Positions 35,046 through 44,418 are shown, counted from the stretch's first letter. The stretch is DNA of 64,000 nucleotides from Shinella sp. SUS2 (GCF_001262505.1 NZ_KQ410732.1:62001-126000); one strand, 5' to 3'. Made by a program: numbers and translations. Notes: generated by a model from the letters alone, not told the origin.

Positions 35046-36445
35046 GCGCTTCCGGCGACTATGACGTGCTGGTGATCGGCGGCGGTCCCGGGGGCTATGC
35101 CTGTGCGATCCGCGCTGCGCAGCTCGGGCTGAAGACAGCCTGTGTCGAGGCGCGGCCGACGCTCGGCGGTACCTGTCTCAATATCGGCTGCATCCCCTCC
35201 AAGACATTGCTGCATGCGACGCATCTGCTGGAGCTTGCCCGTGACGGCCATATGGCCGGTTTCGGCATCGACACGGGGCCGGTCTCCGTTGATCTCGCCC
35301 GGTTGATGGCGCGCAAGGAGGCGACCGTGGCCTCGCTGGCGGGCGGCATCGATTTCCTGTTCCGCAAGAGCGGCGTTGACCGCCTGTCGGGGCGGGCGCG
35401 GCTCGCTGGATCAGGCCGTGTCGATATCGGCGGCAAGAGCGTCACCGCAAAGGCGATCGTCATTGCTACGGGCTCGCTGCCGACGGGGCTGGACGGTCTG
35501 CAGGTGGACAACGACGCCGGGATTGTGGTCGATTCGACTGGTGCGCTGTCCCTCCCCCGCATACCCGGCCGGCTCGCCGTCATCGGCGGCGGAGCGATCG
35601 GCCTTGAACTGGGCTCGGTCTGGCGGCGCCTTGGTGCTGCCGTAACGGTCGTCGAGCTGGCGGACAGCATCCTGCCTGGCATGGACGCCGATATCCGCGC
35701 GACGATGACGAAACTCCTGGTGCGGCAGGGCATGGAGATCCTCGCTTCTACCGGCGTTTCCGGTGCTGAAATCCGCAAGGACGGTGCCATCCTCAAACTG
35801 AGGGGAGCGGAGGGCGAAGTCTCGGAACTCGCCGCCGACGTCGTGCTGGTCGCCACAGGGCGGCGGCCGAATACGGGCGGTCTCGGGCTGGAAACGGCCG
35901 GCATCACCCCGGATATGGGCGGTTTCATTCCGGTCGACGCGCGCGGTCGGACGGTGGTGGACGGCATTCATGCGATCGGCGACGTGACGCGCGGGCCGAT
36001 GCTCGCGCACCGCGCCGAAGACGAGGGAATCGCCATGGCCGAGCGGCTTGCCGGTCGGCCCGGTACGAACAATTCCGCCATCGTCCCGGCAATCGTCTAC
36101 ACCGATCCGGAGGTCGCCGCCGTTGGCCGGACCGAAGAGAGCCTGAGGGCGGAGGGGATCGCCTACCGCGCCTCGACCTTCCCGATGCTGGCCAACAGCC
36201 GGGCAAAGGCGAACGGCAGCACGGAGGGTTTCGTCAAGCTTCTGGCGGACGAGGCGAGCGGCGTCGTGCTTGGTGCGCATATGGTCGGCACTGTCGCCGG
36301 TACGATGATCGCGGAGGTCGCGCAAGCGATGGAGTTCGGGGCGACGGCGGAGGATATTGCCTATACCTGCCATGCCCACCCGACGCACAACGAAGCGACC
36401 AAGGAAGCGGCCCTCGGTTTTTTCGGGGCGGCTATTCATAGCTGA
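35042..36445 (+). CDS. lpd: Dihydrolipoamide dehydrogenase (E3)
   Basis: This flavoprotein of about 467 residues reoxidises the lipoyl group. It has the FAD motif VIGGGPGGYACAIRAAQLG, the redox disulfide C45/C50 in GGTCLNIGC, the NAD motif VIGGGAIGLELG and the C-terminal base in HAHPTHNE. Its ATG overlaps the E2 stop (ATGA). A dedicated E3 within a bkd-type operon corresponds to LpdV in Pseudomonas. Confidence 0.93.
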   Translation: MSASGDYDVLVIGGGPGGYACAIRAAQLGLKTACVEARPTLGGTCLNIGCIPSKTLLHATHLLELARDGHMAGFGIDTGPVSVDLARLMARKEATVASLAGGIDFLFRKSGVDRLSGRARLAGSGRVDIGGKSVTAKAIVIATGSLPTGLDGLQVDNDAGIVVDSTGALSLPRIPGRLAVIGGGAIGLELGSVWRRLGAAVTVVELADSILPGMDADIRATMTKLLVRQGMEILASTGVSGAEIRKDGAILKLRGAEGEVSELAADVVLVATGRRPNTGGLGLETAGITPDMGGFIPVDARGRTVVDGIHAIGDVTRGPMLAHRAEDEGIAMAERLAGRPGTNNSAIVPAIVYTDPEVAAVGRTEESLRAEGIAYRASTFPMLANSRAKANGSTEGFVKLLADEASGVVLGAHMVGTVAGTMIAEVAQAMEFGATAEDIAYTCHAHPTHNEATKEAALGFFGAAIHS

Positions 36446-36656
36446 GCGCGACGATACCGGCGCCGTCAACGCTTGACCGGTTGCCGTGGCAGGGGCTGAA
36501 ATTTTCTGGCGATGATTGCTGTTCCGCGTGATACCGTGCGCTCCGTCGGCGGGGTCGCCGTGTAAAATTCAATATATACAATCTCTATAGAATGTGATCT
36601 TTTTGACCGATTAAGCCTGTGCGCCCTGAAACGCCAATCCGCGAGGAGCAGACGAC

Positions 36657-37739
36657 ATGGGTATGATCTCATCAGCGTTCGACCGTCCGTCGCGAACCGC
36701 TGCCATCATCGGTGGTGAAGACGAGGCGTTGACCGTTGCGGGCACGATTGCCGGCATCTTCGCCGACGGGGACGCGGCCCAGACCGCGCAGGCCCGCCTC
36801 GATCTTCTCTCCCGTTCCGGCCTGTTCGGCATTTCGGTGCCCACCGAGCACGGCGGGATCGACGTTTCCAACACCGTGTTGGCGGATGTCTGTGCCATGG
36901 CGGCTGCACAGTCGACAACACTTGCCGATATCCTGGCCGCTCATTTCGTGGCGCTGGAGCATCTGCGCAGCTATGGTACGGACGGCCATCGTTCCGTGGT
37001 GTTTTCCGCCACCCTCGCCGGTGCCCGGCTCTGCCGGGCGGCAGCGAGGCGCAACGGACAGGATACCGACGCCCTGCCATTGGCCGCAAGCGGCCTTGCC
37101 TGGCGCCTGAGCGGCGAAGCGCTCTGTACCCCCTGTACCCGCCATGCAGACTGGCTGATCGTGCCGGGGCGCAGCGAGAGCGGGCGGACGATGGGCGTCC
37201 TGCTGGCGACCCGCATCGAGGGGTTGCACTACGTCGCCAACAGCTGCGAACCGGTGGGCAGGTCCGCGCCGTCGGCGGAACATGTTCTCTTCAAGGATGT
37301 CGCCGTCGATGCCGACGCGGTGCTGCATCCACCGGCCGAAACAGCGGTGCCCCAATCGCTGGAACTGCTTCTGGAGGCCGCCCGGCAGCTGGGTGCGGGC
37401 CAGCGCGCATTCGAGCGCCTACTGCGCGCCGATCACGGCGATCTTCTCGAGACGGGTCTGCTGTCTGCCCGCCTCGCCGCCGCGCAGGCTATGATGGCGG
37501 AAGCCGGCCGCACTATCGATGCGGCCCAGATCGGCCTTGCGGACCAGCACCGGACGAACGCCTTCCTCGCCTCCACGGCTGCCCTTGCGGTGGCGCATGA
37601 GGCCGCAAACCACGCGCGCAAGGCGATAGACCGCAGCCCATCACCAGTGGCCGTCTCCCCGTTCCTTGCCACTGTCCTGCAGGAAAGCGGCCGGCTACGG
37701 CGCCAGGGGCATCCACACCCGCCGGAACAGGAAGGTTAG
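36657..37739 (+). CDS. Acyl-CoA dehydrogenase-like flavoprotein, short C-terminus (SfnB/DszC type)
   Basis: This 360-residue protein has the N-terminal helical acyl-CoA dehydrogenase domain (SGLFGISVPTEHGGIDVSN) and middle domain, and most resembles the sulfur-acquisition flavin monooxygenase branch. It is some 30-50 residues shorter than SfnB/DszC proteins, and the usual late histidine/arginine-rich motif (HWRNARTHT-like) is absent; the end reads GHPHPPEQEG. Other frames downstream do not restore it. A GAGGAG site precedes the ATG. Position next to an Rrf2 regulator and tauABC supports a sulfur role. It may be a divergent or decaying member. Confidence 0.7.
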   Translation: MGMISSAFDRPSRTAAIIGGEDEALTVAGTIAGIFADGDAAQTAQARLDLLSRSGLFGISVPTEHGGIDVSNTVLADVCAMAAAQSTTLADILAAHFVALEHLRSYGTDGHRSVVFSATLAGARLCRAAARRNGQDTDALPLAASGLAWRLSGEALCTPCTRHADWLIVPGRSESGRTMGVLLATRIEGLHYVANSCEPVGRSAPSAEHVLFKDVAVDADAVLHPPAETAVPQSLELLLEAARQLGAGQRAFERLLRADHGDLLETGLLSARLAAAQAMMAEAGRTIDAAQIGLADQHRTNAFLASTAALAVAHEAANHARKAIDRSPSPVAVSPFLATVLQESGRLRRQGHPHPPEQEG

Positions 37740-37772
37740 GGTTCTACGCGGAGCGCTGTGCGGCGCTCCGGG

Positions 37773-38237
37773 TTATCCGACGCGCTTTTCCAGCGCTTCC
37801 TCGTCGATCATTGCGCTGGCACCGGGTACGGCAACGAACTGTTCGAGCGTCATCGTGTCGAGGATGGAGGCAATGGCGTCGCGCACATCGGTCATGGCGC
37901 GGCGGACCTGACAGGCTTCAGGGTTGGCGCAATCCTCACAGGCCTCATAGGCCGTGCGGCTGGCGCAGCGGATCGGCGCCAGCGGGCCGTCGAGCACGCG
38001 GATGGCATGGCCGATGCGGATCTCCGATGCAGCGTGGGAGAGCGAATAGCCGCCGCCCGGCCCCTTCTTGGAGCGCAACATGCCGGCATTGCGCAGTTCC
38101 AGCAGGATCGTGTCGAGGAATTTCTTCGGAATGTTGTTGCGGAGCGCGATCTCGCTGACGAAAGCGGTTTCGCCGGGTGCCAGCCGCGCCAGATCCACCA
38201 GGGCCTTCAGTCCGTATTTTCCCTTTTTCGTCAGCAT
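37773..38237 (-). CDS. Rrf2-family transcriptional regulator
   Basis: This 154-residue regulator has the Rrf2 winged helix (SEIALRNNIPKKFLDTILLEL, KGPGGGYSL) and four cysteines at 91, 100, 103 and 109, which could hold an Fe-S cluster or sense thiols. It is not RirA-like. It is divergent from tauABC and convergent with the acyl-CoA dehydrogenase-like gene, so a CysR/CymR-like role in sulfur control is the best inference. Confidence 0.82.
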   Translation of the reverse strand: MLTKKGKYGLKALVDLARLAPGETAFVSEIALRNNIPKKFLDTILLELRNAGMLRSKKGPGGGYSLSHAASEIRIGHAIRVLDGPLAPIRCASRTAYEACEDCANPEACQVRRAMTDVRDAIASILDTMTLEQFVAVPGASAMIDEEALEKRVG

Positions 38238-38737
38238 GTCGGCCTGCTTTCCATCAGCATATGTGCATCACCGGATATGCCCGGCAGCGCGGACACGCGC
38301 ATCGCGTCCGGCTCGGTTTCCGTCCGTCGTCCTCGGGAAGATCGATCGGCTCACCCATGACGGGTGATTCTGGCTCATTCTTGGCACCGGAGTGCGAAAA
38401 ACATATAAAAACAATATAATTTATTTTTCAGTGATCCTGCAAGGAAATTGGCATTTTTGCCAAGTGCTTATGCGGATTTTCCGCCCTGGCGTGCCCATTT
38501 GGCATCATTTTCCACTCTCGCCGATCCTTTCCGCGAACTCCTCCTTGCACGAGGCCTTGCATGGCGGTTTTCCGGTGCACGCGACTCGTTTCAACGGCAC
38601 CGTCGGAAAACGCAAAACCAATCGCGAGGATGCCGCTAAATTGAGGCAAATATTTCTCTACTAAATTTATTGAATATATAGCCTTGAATGACCGGCCCGC
38701 GACTGAACCCGGGCGACGGCTTTTTGAGGAGAGACCC
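38238..38737. promoter_or_regulatory. 500-bp divergent regulatory region between rrf2 and tauA
   Basis: No convincing gene is present. Two AT-rich blocks stand out in this GC-rich genome, at about 38396-38428 and 38640-38682. A perfect inverted repeat TTGGCA-TTTT-TGCCAA is at 38448-38463. The second AT block contains ATTGAATATATAG (38669-38681), similar to a motif upstream of the gene at 36657. These are candidate promoter and operator elements for sulfur-controlled expression. Confidence 0.5.
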
Positions 38738-39742
38738 ATGACCACGACCCGCAGGACCCTGCTTGCCGCGACGGCCGCCCTTGCCCTCACCGCTTCGTTC
38801 GGCACTGCCTTTGCCGAAGAGGTGACACTCAATATCGGTTACCAGCCGATCGTAGAACCTTCTCGCGTGCCGCAGGCCGACGGTACCTATGAGAAGGTGA
38901 CCGGCGCCAAAATCAACTGGCAGAAATTCGATGGCGGCGCCGACGTGATCGCCGCCATCGCTTCGGGTTCGCTGGATATCGGCTATGTCGGCTCCTCGCC
39001 GCTGGCCGCCGCGTCCAGCCGTGAATTGCCGATCGAGACGATCTTCGTCGTCGGCCTCATCAGCGAGGCCGAGGCGCTTGCCGTGAAAGCCATCGAGAAG
39101 CCGGAGGATCTTGCAGGCAAGAAGATCGCGACGCCCTTCGTCTCCACCGCGCATTACAGCCTGCTGACGGCGCTGAAGCACTGGAAGGTCGATCCGAAGT
39201 CGGTGGAGATCCTCAATCTGCGTCCGCCGGAGATTGCGGCCGCCTGGGAACGCGGCGATATCGACGGCGCCTATGTTTGGGATCCGGTGCTCGCCCAGCT
39301 GAAGAAGAGCGGCAAGGTTCTCGCCACCTCGGCGGATGTCGCCGAGTGGGGCGGTCCGACCTTCGATGCCTGGATCGTCAGCAAGAAATTTGCCGAGGAG
39401 CATCCGGATGTCGTGACGGCCTTCGTGAAGGTGACGGGCGATGCGACGGCGGCCTACCGCGCCAATCCAGAATCCTGGAACGCTACCTCGCCGGAAGCCG
39501 AGAAGATTGCACGCCTGACAGGCGCCAAGCAGGACGAAGTGCCGGCACTCCTGAAGGGCTACATCTTCCCGACGCTGGAAGAGCAGGCCGGCGAGGCGTT
39601 GCTCGGCGGCGGCACGGTGAAGGCGGTGGCCGACACATCGGCCTTCCTGCTGGAACAGGGCAAGATCCCCGCGGCGCTCTCCGATTACGCGCCTTATGTC
39701 TCCACCCGCTGGGTGACGGATGCGACGAAGCTCGCCTACTGA
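38738..39742 (+). CDS. tauA: Taurine ABC importer, substrate-binding protein
   Basis: This protein of about 334 residues has a Sec signal peptide ending at residue 26 (GTAFA). It matches E. coli TauA in many blocks: GSSPLAAA, FVSTAHYSLLTALKHW, RGDIDGAYVWDP and LSDYAPYVSTRWV. A GAGGAGA site supports the ATG at 38738. It heads tauABC. No TauD dioxygenase gene is next to it, so desulfonation may rely on another enzyme or on genes elsewhere. A hairpin follows the gene. Confidence 0.92.
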   Translation: MTTTRRTLLAATAALALTASFGTAFAEEVTLNIGYQPIVEPSRVPQADGTYEKVTGAKINWQKFDGGADVIAAIASGSLDIGYVGSSPLAAASSRELPIETIFVVGLISEAEALAVKAIEKPEDLAGKKIATPFVSTAHYSLLTALKHWKVDPKSVEILNLRPPEIAAAWERGDIDGAYVWDPVLAQLKKSGKVLATSADVAEWGGPTFDAWIVSKKFAEEHPDVVTAFVKVTGDATAAYRANPESWNATSPEAEKIARLTGAKQDEVPALLKGYIFPTLEEQAGEALLGGGTVKAVADTSAFLLEQGKIPAALSDYAPYVSTRWVTDATKLAY

Positions 39743-39765
39743 CCCGGTGAGACAATCCCGCGGCG

Positions 39766-39802
39766 GAAGGGCCTGGCAGCGTTATAGCGCTGCCGGGCCT
39801 TC
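39766..39802 (+). terminator. Hairpin between tauA and tauB
   Basis: Arms at about 39766-39781 and 39788-39802 pair over 15 positions with one bulge and one G-U, leaving a 6-base loop. It separates tauA from tauB and is followed only by a short T-rich run. Confidence 0.5.
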
Positions 39803-39835
39803 TTCCGATCGATCGCCCACGCTTCCGGAGGTTTC

Positions 39836-40624
39836 ATGAGCACCCTGACATTCCGCAACGTTTCGCTGCGCTATCCGCCGAGGGCGGGGCGCACCGGCGC
39901 AGAGGAAAAACTGGTCCTCGACGGCATCAATCTGCAGGTCGCATCGGACGAGCTGGTCGCCATCATCGGGCGATCAGGCTCCGGCAAGACGAGCCTGCTC
40001 AATCTCGCCGCCGGTTTCCTCGATCCCACCGCCGGCACCGTCACCGTGGATGGCGTACCCATCGACGGGCCGGGCGCCGACCGGGCGGTCGTTTTCCAGG
40101 ACGATGCGCTCTATCCCTGGCTGGACGCGCGAGACAACATCGCCCTTCCCTTCAAGCTGAAAGGCGTGCCGCTTGCCGAGCGCCGTGCGCGGGCGGAACA
40201 GCTTCTCGCCCGTGTCGGCCTTGCCGATGCCGGTAACCGGCGGATCTGGGAGCTCTCCGGCGGCATGCGCCAACGGGTCGGTATTGCCCGAGCACTCGCC
40301 GCCGAGCCGCGGTTCCTGCTGCTCGACGAACCGCTCGGCGCGCTCGACGCCCTGACACGCACGCGCATGCAGGAATTCCTACTGCGCATCAAGGCGGAAA
40401 GCGGAGCGGGCGCCCTGCTCATCACGCACAGCATCGAGGAGGCGCTGCTGCTCGGCACGCGCATCGTCGTCCTGTCACCCAATCCGGGTCGCCTGACGGC
40501 GGAGATCGAGGCGGGCTTCAATGCGGAGGTGCTGAATGGCGCATCGGTCGCTGCGGTGAAGGCCTCGCCGATCTTCAAGCGCATGCATGCCGGCCTGACC
40601 GGCCTCATCCACGCCTCCGCGTAA
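39836..40624 (+). CDS. tauB: Taurine/sulfonate ABC importer ATP-binding protein
   Basis: This 262-residue ATPase has Walker A GRSGSGKTS near residue 45, signature LSGGMRQRVGIARAL, Walker B LLLDEPLGALD and H-loop LITHSIEEAL, all typical of the TauB/SsuB branch. A GGAGG site precedes the ATG. It belongs to the tauABC operon with the permease 14 bp downstream. Confidence 0.92.
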   Translation: MSTLTFRNVSLRYPPRAGRTGAEEKLVLDGINLQVASDELVAIIGRSGSGKTSLLNLAAGFLDPTAGTVTVDGVPIDGPGADRAVVFQDDALYPWLDARDNIALPFKLKGVPLAERRARAEQLLARVGLADAGNRRIWELSGGMRQRVGIARALAAEPRFLLLDEPLGALDALTRTRMQEFLLRIKAESGAGALLITHSIEEALLLGTRIVVLSPNPGRLTAEIEAGFNAEVLNGASVAAVKASPIFKRMHAGLTGLIHASA

Positions 40625-40638
40625 GAGGAGATTGCCGC

Positions 40639-41481
40639 ATGACACTTTCGACTGACATCGATGCCCTGCCGCAGGTGACGGAAACGCAGCCGGTGAAACG
40701 CCTGCCGAGGGGGCGGTCGCTACCGGTGGCCATCATCTCGGCCGTCACGATCGGCGTGATCATCGCGGCCTGGGGGCTGGCCTCCGTCTACGCGCTCGTC
40801 TCGCCGGTCTTCCTGCCCTCCCCGCGGCAGGTCGTGCTCGCGCTCTACAATCTCGTCGTCACGGGGTTCGTCGACGCGACGCTGGCAGAACATGTCGGCG
40901 CCAGCCTCACCCGCATCTTCGGCGCGTTGATCGCCTCCATCCTCATCGGCATTCCTGCCGGCATCGCGATCGGCACGAGCCGCCTTGGCCGCGGCGTTCT
41001 CGACCCTATCGTCGAATTCCTGCGGCCGCTGCCGCCGCTTGCCTATCTGCCGCTGATCATCATCTGGGTCGGCATCGGCGAGGCCTCGAAGATCACGGTC
41101 ATCGCACTTTCCATGCTGCCGTCGATCATCCTGTCGACCTCCGCCGGCGTGCGCGGGGTTTCGAAGGATCACGTCAATGCGGCTCGCTCGCTCGGGGCGA
41201 GCCGGGCGCAGGTGCTGCGCGAGGTGGTGCTGCCGAGTGCCGTGCCGTCGATCCTGACCGGCGTGCGCATTGCGCTCGGCGCCGGCTGGACGACGCTGGT
41301 GGCGGCCGAGCTGGTGGCTGCGACGAGCGGCATCGGTTTCATGATCCAGTCGGCGGCTCAGTTCCTCGTCACCGACATCGTCATTGCCGGCATCATCGTC
41401 ATCGCGCTGATCGCCATCCTCCTGGAATACATCGCCCGGCAGATCGAGCGGCGCCTGGTGCCCTGGGCAGCGCATCGCTGA
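40639..41481 (+). CDS. tauC: Taurine/sulfonate ABC importer permease
   Basis: This 280-residue inner-membrane protein has about six hydrophobic segments and the EAA-type loop NAARSLGASRAQVLREVVLP near residue 185. The family signature LPPLAYLPLIIIWVGIGEAS is present. It completes the importer with TauA and TauB. A strong bidirectional terminator follows. Confidence 0.92.
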   Translation: MTLSTDIDALPQVTETQPVKRLPRGRSLPVAIISAVTIGVIIAAWGLASVYALVSPVFLPSPRQVVLALYNLVVTGFVDATLAEHVGASLTRIFGALIASILIGIPAGIAIGTSRLGRGVLDPIVEFLRPLPPLAYLPLIIIWVGIGEASKITVIALSMLPSIILSTSAGVRGVSKDHVNAARSLGASRAQVLREVVLPSAVPSILTGVRIALGAGWTTLVAAELVAATSGIGFMIQSAAQFLVTDIVIAGIIVIALIAILLEYIARQIERRLVPWAAHR

Positions 41482-41504
41482 GGTTTATCGGGGGGCCTGA
41501 AAGG

Positions 41505-41540
41505 AAACGGCCGCCTCTTGGTCAGAAGAGGCGGCCGTTT
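41505..41540. terminator. Bidirectional terminator between tauC and metI
   Basis: Perfect 15-bp arms (41505-41519 and 41526-41540, AAACGGCCGCCTCTT and complement) enclose a 6-base loop with T/A ends. It serves the convergent tauC and metI genes. Confidence 0.85.
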
Positions 41541-41556
41541 TCCGGTGTGCTGGATC

Positions 41557-42213
41557 TCACCCGCGGTGGTCGAGGCGGGCGGTCAGGCGATCGCCCAGCC
41601 ACTGGATACCGCAGACGAGCACGATCAGCACGGCGACAACCGCCACCATCACCGATGTCTCGAAGCGCTGGTAGCCGTAGCGGATGGCGAGGTCGCCGAG
41701 GCCGCCCGCGCCGATGGCGCCGGCCATGGCAGAGGCGCCGATCAGCGTGACGAGCGTGACGGTGAAGCCGGCCACGATGCCGGGCAACGCCTCGGGGATC
41801 AGCACTTCCCGCACGATGGTCCAGCGGTTGCCGCCCATCGCCCGCACCGCCTCGATCAGGCCGCGATCGACTTCACGCAGCGACACCTCGGCGATGCGCG
41901 CATAATAGGGTGTCGCGGCGATGGCGAGCGGCACGATGGCCGCCCAGGTGCCGATCGACGTGCCGACGATGAGGCGCGTGACCGGAATGAGGGCGACCAG
42001 CAGGATGATGAAGGGCACGGAGCGGAAACCGTTGATGACGGCGCCGAGCACGCGGCTGATCCAGAGGTTTTCCGCAATGCCGCCGCGCGCGGTTGCGACC
42101 AGCGCAAGGCCGAGCGGCAGGCCGAAGACGAGCGAGATGACGCCGGAGGCCGCCGTCATGACGACGGTTTCCCACAGCGAACGGACGAGCAGTTCAAGCA
42201 TGACCGGCGACAT
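41557..42213 (-). CDS. metI: Methionine ABC importer permease
   Basis: This protein of about 218 residues has five hydrophobic segments and the length of MetI. The EAA-type loop IEAVRAMGGNRWTIVREVLIP and the end GDLAIRYGYQRFE are characteristic. The ATG at 42213 overlaps the metN end by 20 bases; an upstream ATG at 42252 would add residues absent from the family. It is the last gene of metQ-metN-metI. Confidence 0.92.
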   Translation of the reverse strand: MSPVMLELLVRSLWETVVMTAASGVISLVFGLPLGLALVATARGGIAENLWISRVLGAVINGFRSVPFIILLVALIPVTRLIVGTSIGTWAAIVPLAIAATPYYARIAEVSLREVDRGLIEAVRAMGGNRWTIVREVLIPEALPGIVAGFTVTLVTLIGASAMAGAIGAGGLGDLAIRYGYQRFETSVMVAVVAVLIVLVCGIQWLGDRLTARLDHRG

Positions 42214-43264
42214 GGCCGAGGACCTCCACCTGTGCGCCGGAGCGCTCTGCAAGGGTTGTGAAACGTGCAGTGGCCTCGGCCGGCACGGCGATGAAGAAGC
42301 GGCCGACCGCCTGTTCCTGGATATGGTCGATGCCGCCGTGGATCAGCCGGTAGCCGTCCGGAAACGCGGCGGAAAGCTGCTGAAGGAAGGGGCCTGTTGC
42401 GGCAGGGCCGGCGATATCGACACCGAGGATGGCCTCGCCAACCACATCCGCGACCAGCGTCTCGGCGATATGGGCCGGCAGCTGCGGGCGGATGCCGCTG
42501 AGAAGGCTCTTCGTCGTCTGTGCCTGAGGCGTCGCGAAGACCTGCCAGACCGGACCTTCCTCCACGATGCGGCCGGCGTCGAGCACCGTTACGCGGTCCG
42601 CGATGGAGCGCACCACTTCCATTTCGTGGGTGATGAGCAGGATGGTGAGGCCGAGCTTGCGGTTGATATCCTTCAGCAGCGTAAGGATCGCCCGGGTCGT
42701 TTCCGGATCGAGCGCGGAGGTCGCCTCGTCGGAAAGCAGCAGCGCCGGGCTTGCGGCGAGTGCCCTTGCAATGCCGACGCGCTGCTTCTGGCCACCGGAA
42801 AGTTCCGACGGATAGGCCTTCGCCTTGCCCGAGAGGCCGACGAGTTCGATAAGCTCGGCCGCGCGTGCCAGACGTTTGGCCTTCGGCCAGCCCTCGATCT
42901 TCAACGGTAGGGCGATATTTTCCTCGACGGTCTTGGCCGAGAGCAGGTTGAAGTGCTGGAAGATCATGCCGATGCGGCGGCGCAGCGGTTGCAGATCCGC
43001 CTCGCCAAGGCCGGTGATCTCGCGACCTTCGATGGCAATGCTGCCGCTGTCCGGCCGTTCGAGGCCGTTGAGGCAGCGGATGAGCGTCGACTTGCCGGCG
43101 CCGCTGCGGCCGATGATGCCGAGGATTTCGCCGCGGCGCACCGTAAGCGAAACGCCGTCGAGCGCGGCGGTTGCGCCGAAGCGGCGCCGGACGTCGGCGA
43201 GACGCACGACATCGTCCTGCCGCGCGACGGCTTCGGCCGCCTGTCTTGTCACATGGGTGTTCAT
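42194..43264 (-). CDS. metN: Methionine ABC importer ATP-binding protein
   Basis: This 356-residue ATPase has Walker A GRSGAGKST near residue 52, signature LSGGQKQRVGIARAL, Walker B LLSDEATSALDPET, and a C-terminal NIL ligand-sensing domain (about residues 275-345). The NIL domain binds methionine and gives feedback inhibition in this family. It follows metQ after a hairpin-containing gap of 83 bp. Confidence 0.93.
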   Translation of the reverse strand: MNTHVTRQAAEAVARQDDVVRLADVRRRFGATAALDGVSLTVRRGEILGIIGRSGAGKSTLIRCLNGLERPDSGSIAIEGREITGLGEADLQPLRRRIGMIFQHFNLLSAKTVEENIALPLKIEGWPKAKRLARAAELIELVGLSGKAKAYPSELSGGQKQRVGIARALAASPALLLSDEATSALDPETTRAILTLLKDINRKLGLTILLITHEMEVVRSIADRVTVLDAGRIVEEGPVWQVFATPQAQTTKSLLSGIRPQLPAHIAETLVADVVGEAILGVDIAGPAATGPFLQQLSAAFPDGYRLIHGGIDHIQEQAVGRFFIAVPAEATARFTTLAERSGAQVEVLGHVAGHA

Positions 43265-43286
43265 TTCGGTTCCCTTCCGGAAACGA

Positions 43287-43330
43287 CAAGACAGCCCGCG
43301 GCGGCCGAAGGCGCATCGCGGGCTGTCTTG
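43287..43330 (-). terminator. Hairpin between metQ and metN
   Basis: Perfect 14-bp arms (43287-43300 and 43317-43330) enclose a 16-base loop. It lies just after metQ and before metN in the direction of transcription and ends in a short T-run, consistent with partial termination. Confidence 0.6.
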
Positions 43331-43347
43331 CTGGTTGGTTGGCGGCC

Positions 43348-44196
43348 TTAGTAGGCGCTGATGCCCGTGCCCTTGTAGACGCGGTCGAATTCAGCCTTCA
43401 CGGCATCGTTCTGGTAGGCTTCGACCAGCGGCTTGACCCAGGCCTCATCCTTCGATTCTTCGCGTACGGCGATGAAGTTGCGGTACGGGTTTTCGTCGAC
43501 GGGTTCCTGCGCGATGCGGTTTTCCGGGGTGAGCCCGCTCTTCAGTGCCCAGTCGGTGTTGACGATCGCGGCATCGAGGTCATCGACCGAGCGGCCGACG
43601 ATTCCGGCATCGAGTTCCTTGATCTCGAAGTTCTTCGGGTTCTCGGCGATGTCGGCGATCGTGGCGAGGATGCCGGTGCCGTCCTTCAGCTTGATCAGGC
43701 CTTCGTTCTGGAGCACGCGCAGCGCCCGGCCCTCGTTGGACGGGTCGTTCGGCACGCCGACGACGGCGCCATCAGGAAGTTCGGCCACCTTGGCGTGCTT
43801 CTTGGAGTAGAGGCCGATCGGCCAAACGGCCGTGTAGCCGACCGGGACGATTTTGTAGCCGTGCTGCTGGACCTGGTTTTCCAGATAGGGAAGATGCTGG
43901 AAGGCGTTCGCGTCGATTTCGCCGCGGGCAAGCGCTTCGTTCGGCTGGGTGTAGTCGTTGAAGACGACCGCCTCGATGGTGAGGCCCTTCTTGGCGGCTT
44001 CCGCGATGACGACGCGCCAGACGTCTTCGTCCTCGCCCGAGATGATGCCGACCTTGAGATCCTTCTTGTCTTCGGCAAAGCCGGGTGCGGGAAGCGAGAA
44101 GGTGGAGAGGGCGGCGGCTGCCACCGCGAGGGCCGCGAGTGCGGCGCGGCGGGTGAAGAGAGTGCTTGCGCGGAGTTTCTTGTTGATTTTCGACAT
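43348..44196 (-). CDS. metQ: Methionine-binding protein (NlpA/MetQ family)
   Basis: This protein of about 282 residues starts with a leader (TRRAALAALAVAAAALSTF) cleaved near residue 41 (PAPGFA). The mature DKKDLKVGIISGEDEDVW and AFQHLPYLENQ are MetQ hallmarks. No lipobox cysteine is seen, so it is probably a soluble periplasmic form rather than a lipoprotein. The ATG at 44196 gives a proper leader; upstream frames extend too far. It heads metQNI. Confidence 0.92.
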   Translation of the reverse strand: MSKINKKLRASTLFTRRAALAALAVAAAALSTFSLPAPGFAEDKKDLKVGIISGEDEDVWRVVIAEAAKKGLTIEAVVFNDYTQPNEALARGEIDANAFQHLPYLENQVQQHGYKIVPVGYTAVWPIGLYSKKHAKVAELPDGAVVGVPNDPSNEGRALRVLQNEGLIKLKDGTGILATIADIAENPKNFEIKELDAGIVGRSVDDLDAAIVNTDWALKSGLTPENRIAQEPVDENPYRNFIAVREESKDEAWVKPLVEAYQNDAVKAEFDRVYKGTGISAY

Positions 44197-44382
44197 GCTG
44201 GCCTGCTTTCGCGATTGGGAGGATCGACTGCGAAACATCGTTGTTTCTGCCCTCAAAATCGCAAATGCTGCTTTTATGGACAACGAATGGCGGTTTATTG
44301 AGCAGGCGGAAACGGAAATTTTCACTCCCGGATATCGCGGTGCAGCGGAAAATATTTTCTACTGAAATTGTAAACTATGTCG

Positions 44383-44400
44383 GGTGCCGCAGCGGGCACC
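44383..44400 (-). terminator. Possible terminator of the cupin regulator gene
   Basis: GGTGCC and GGCACC pair around a 6-base loop just beyond the stop of the regulator gene on the minus strand. The stem is short and the T-run is poor. Confidence 0.35.
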
Positions 44401-44418
44401 GTCCGTCCGGGCGCCGGC

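Noticed and set aside
44197..44382. Possible S-adenosylmethionine riboswitch upstream of metQ.
   Set aside because: The region is AT-rich but shows no SAM-I or SAM-II type conserved core or pairing that I can recognise. An Infernal scan would settle it.
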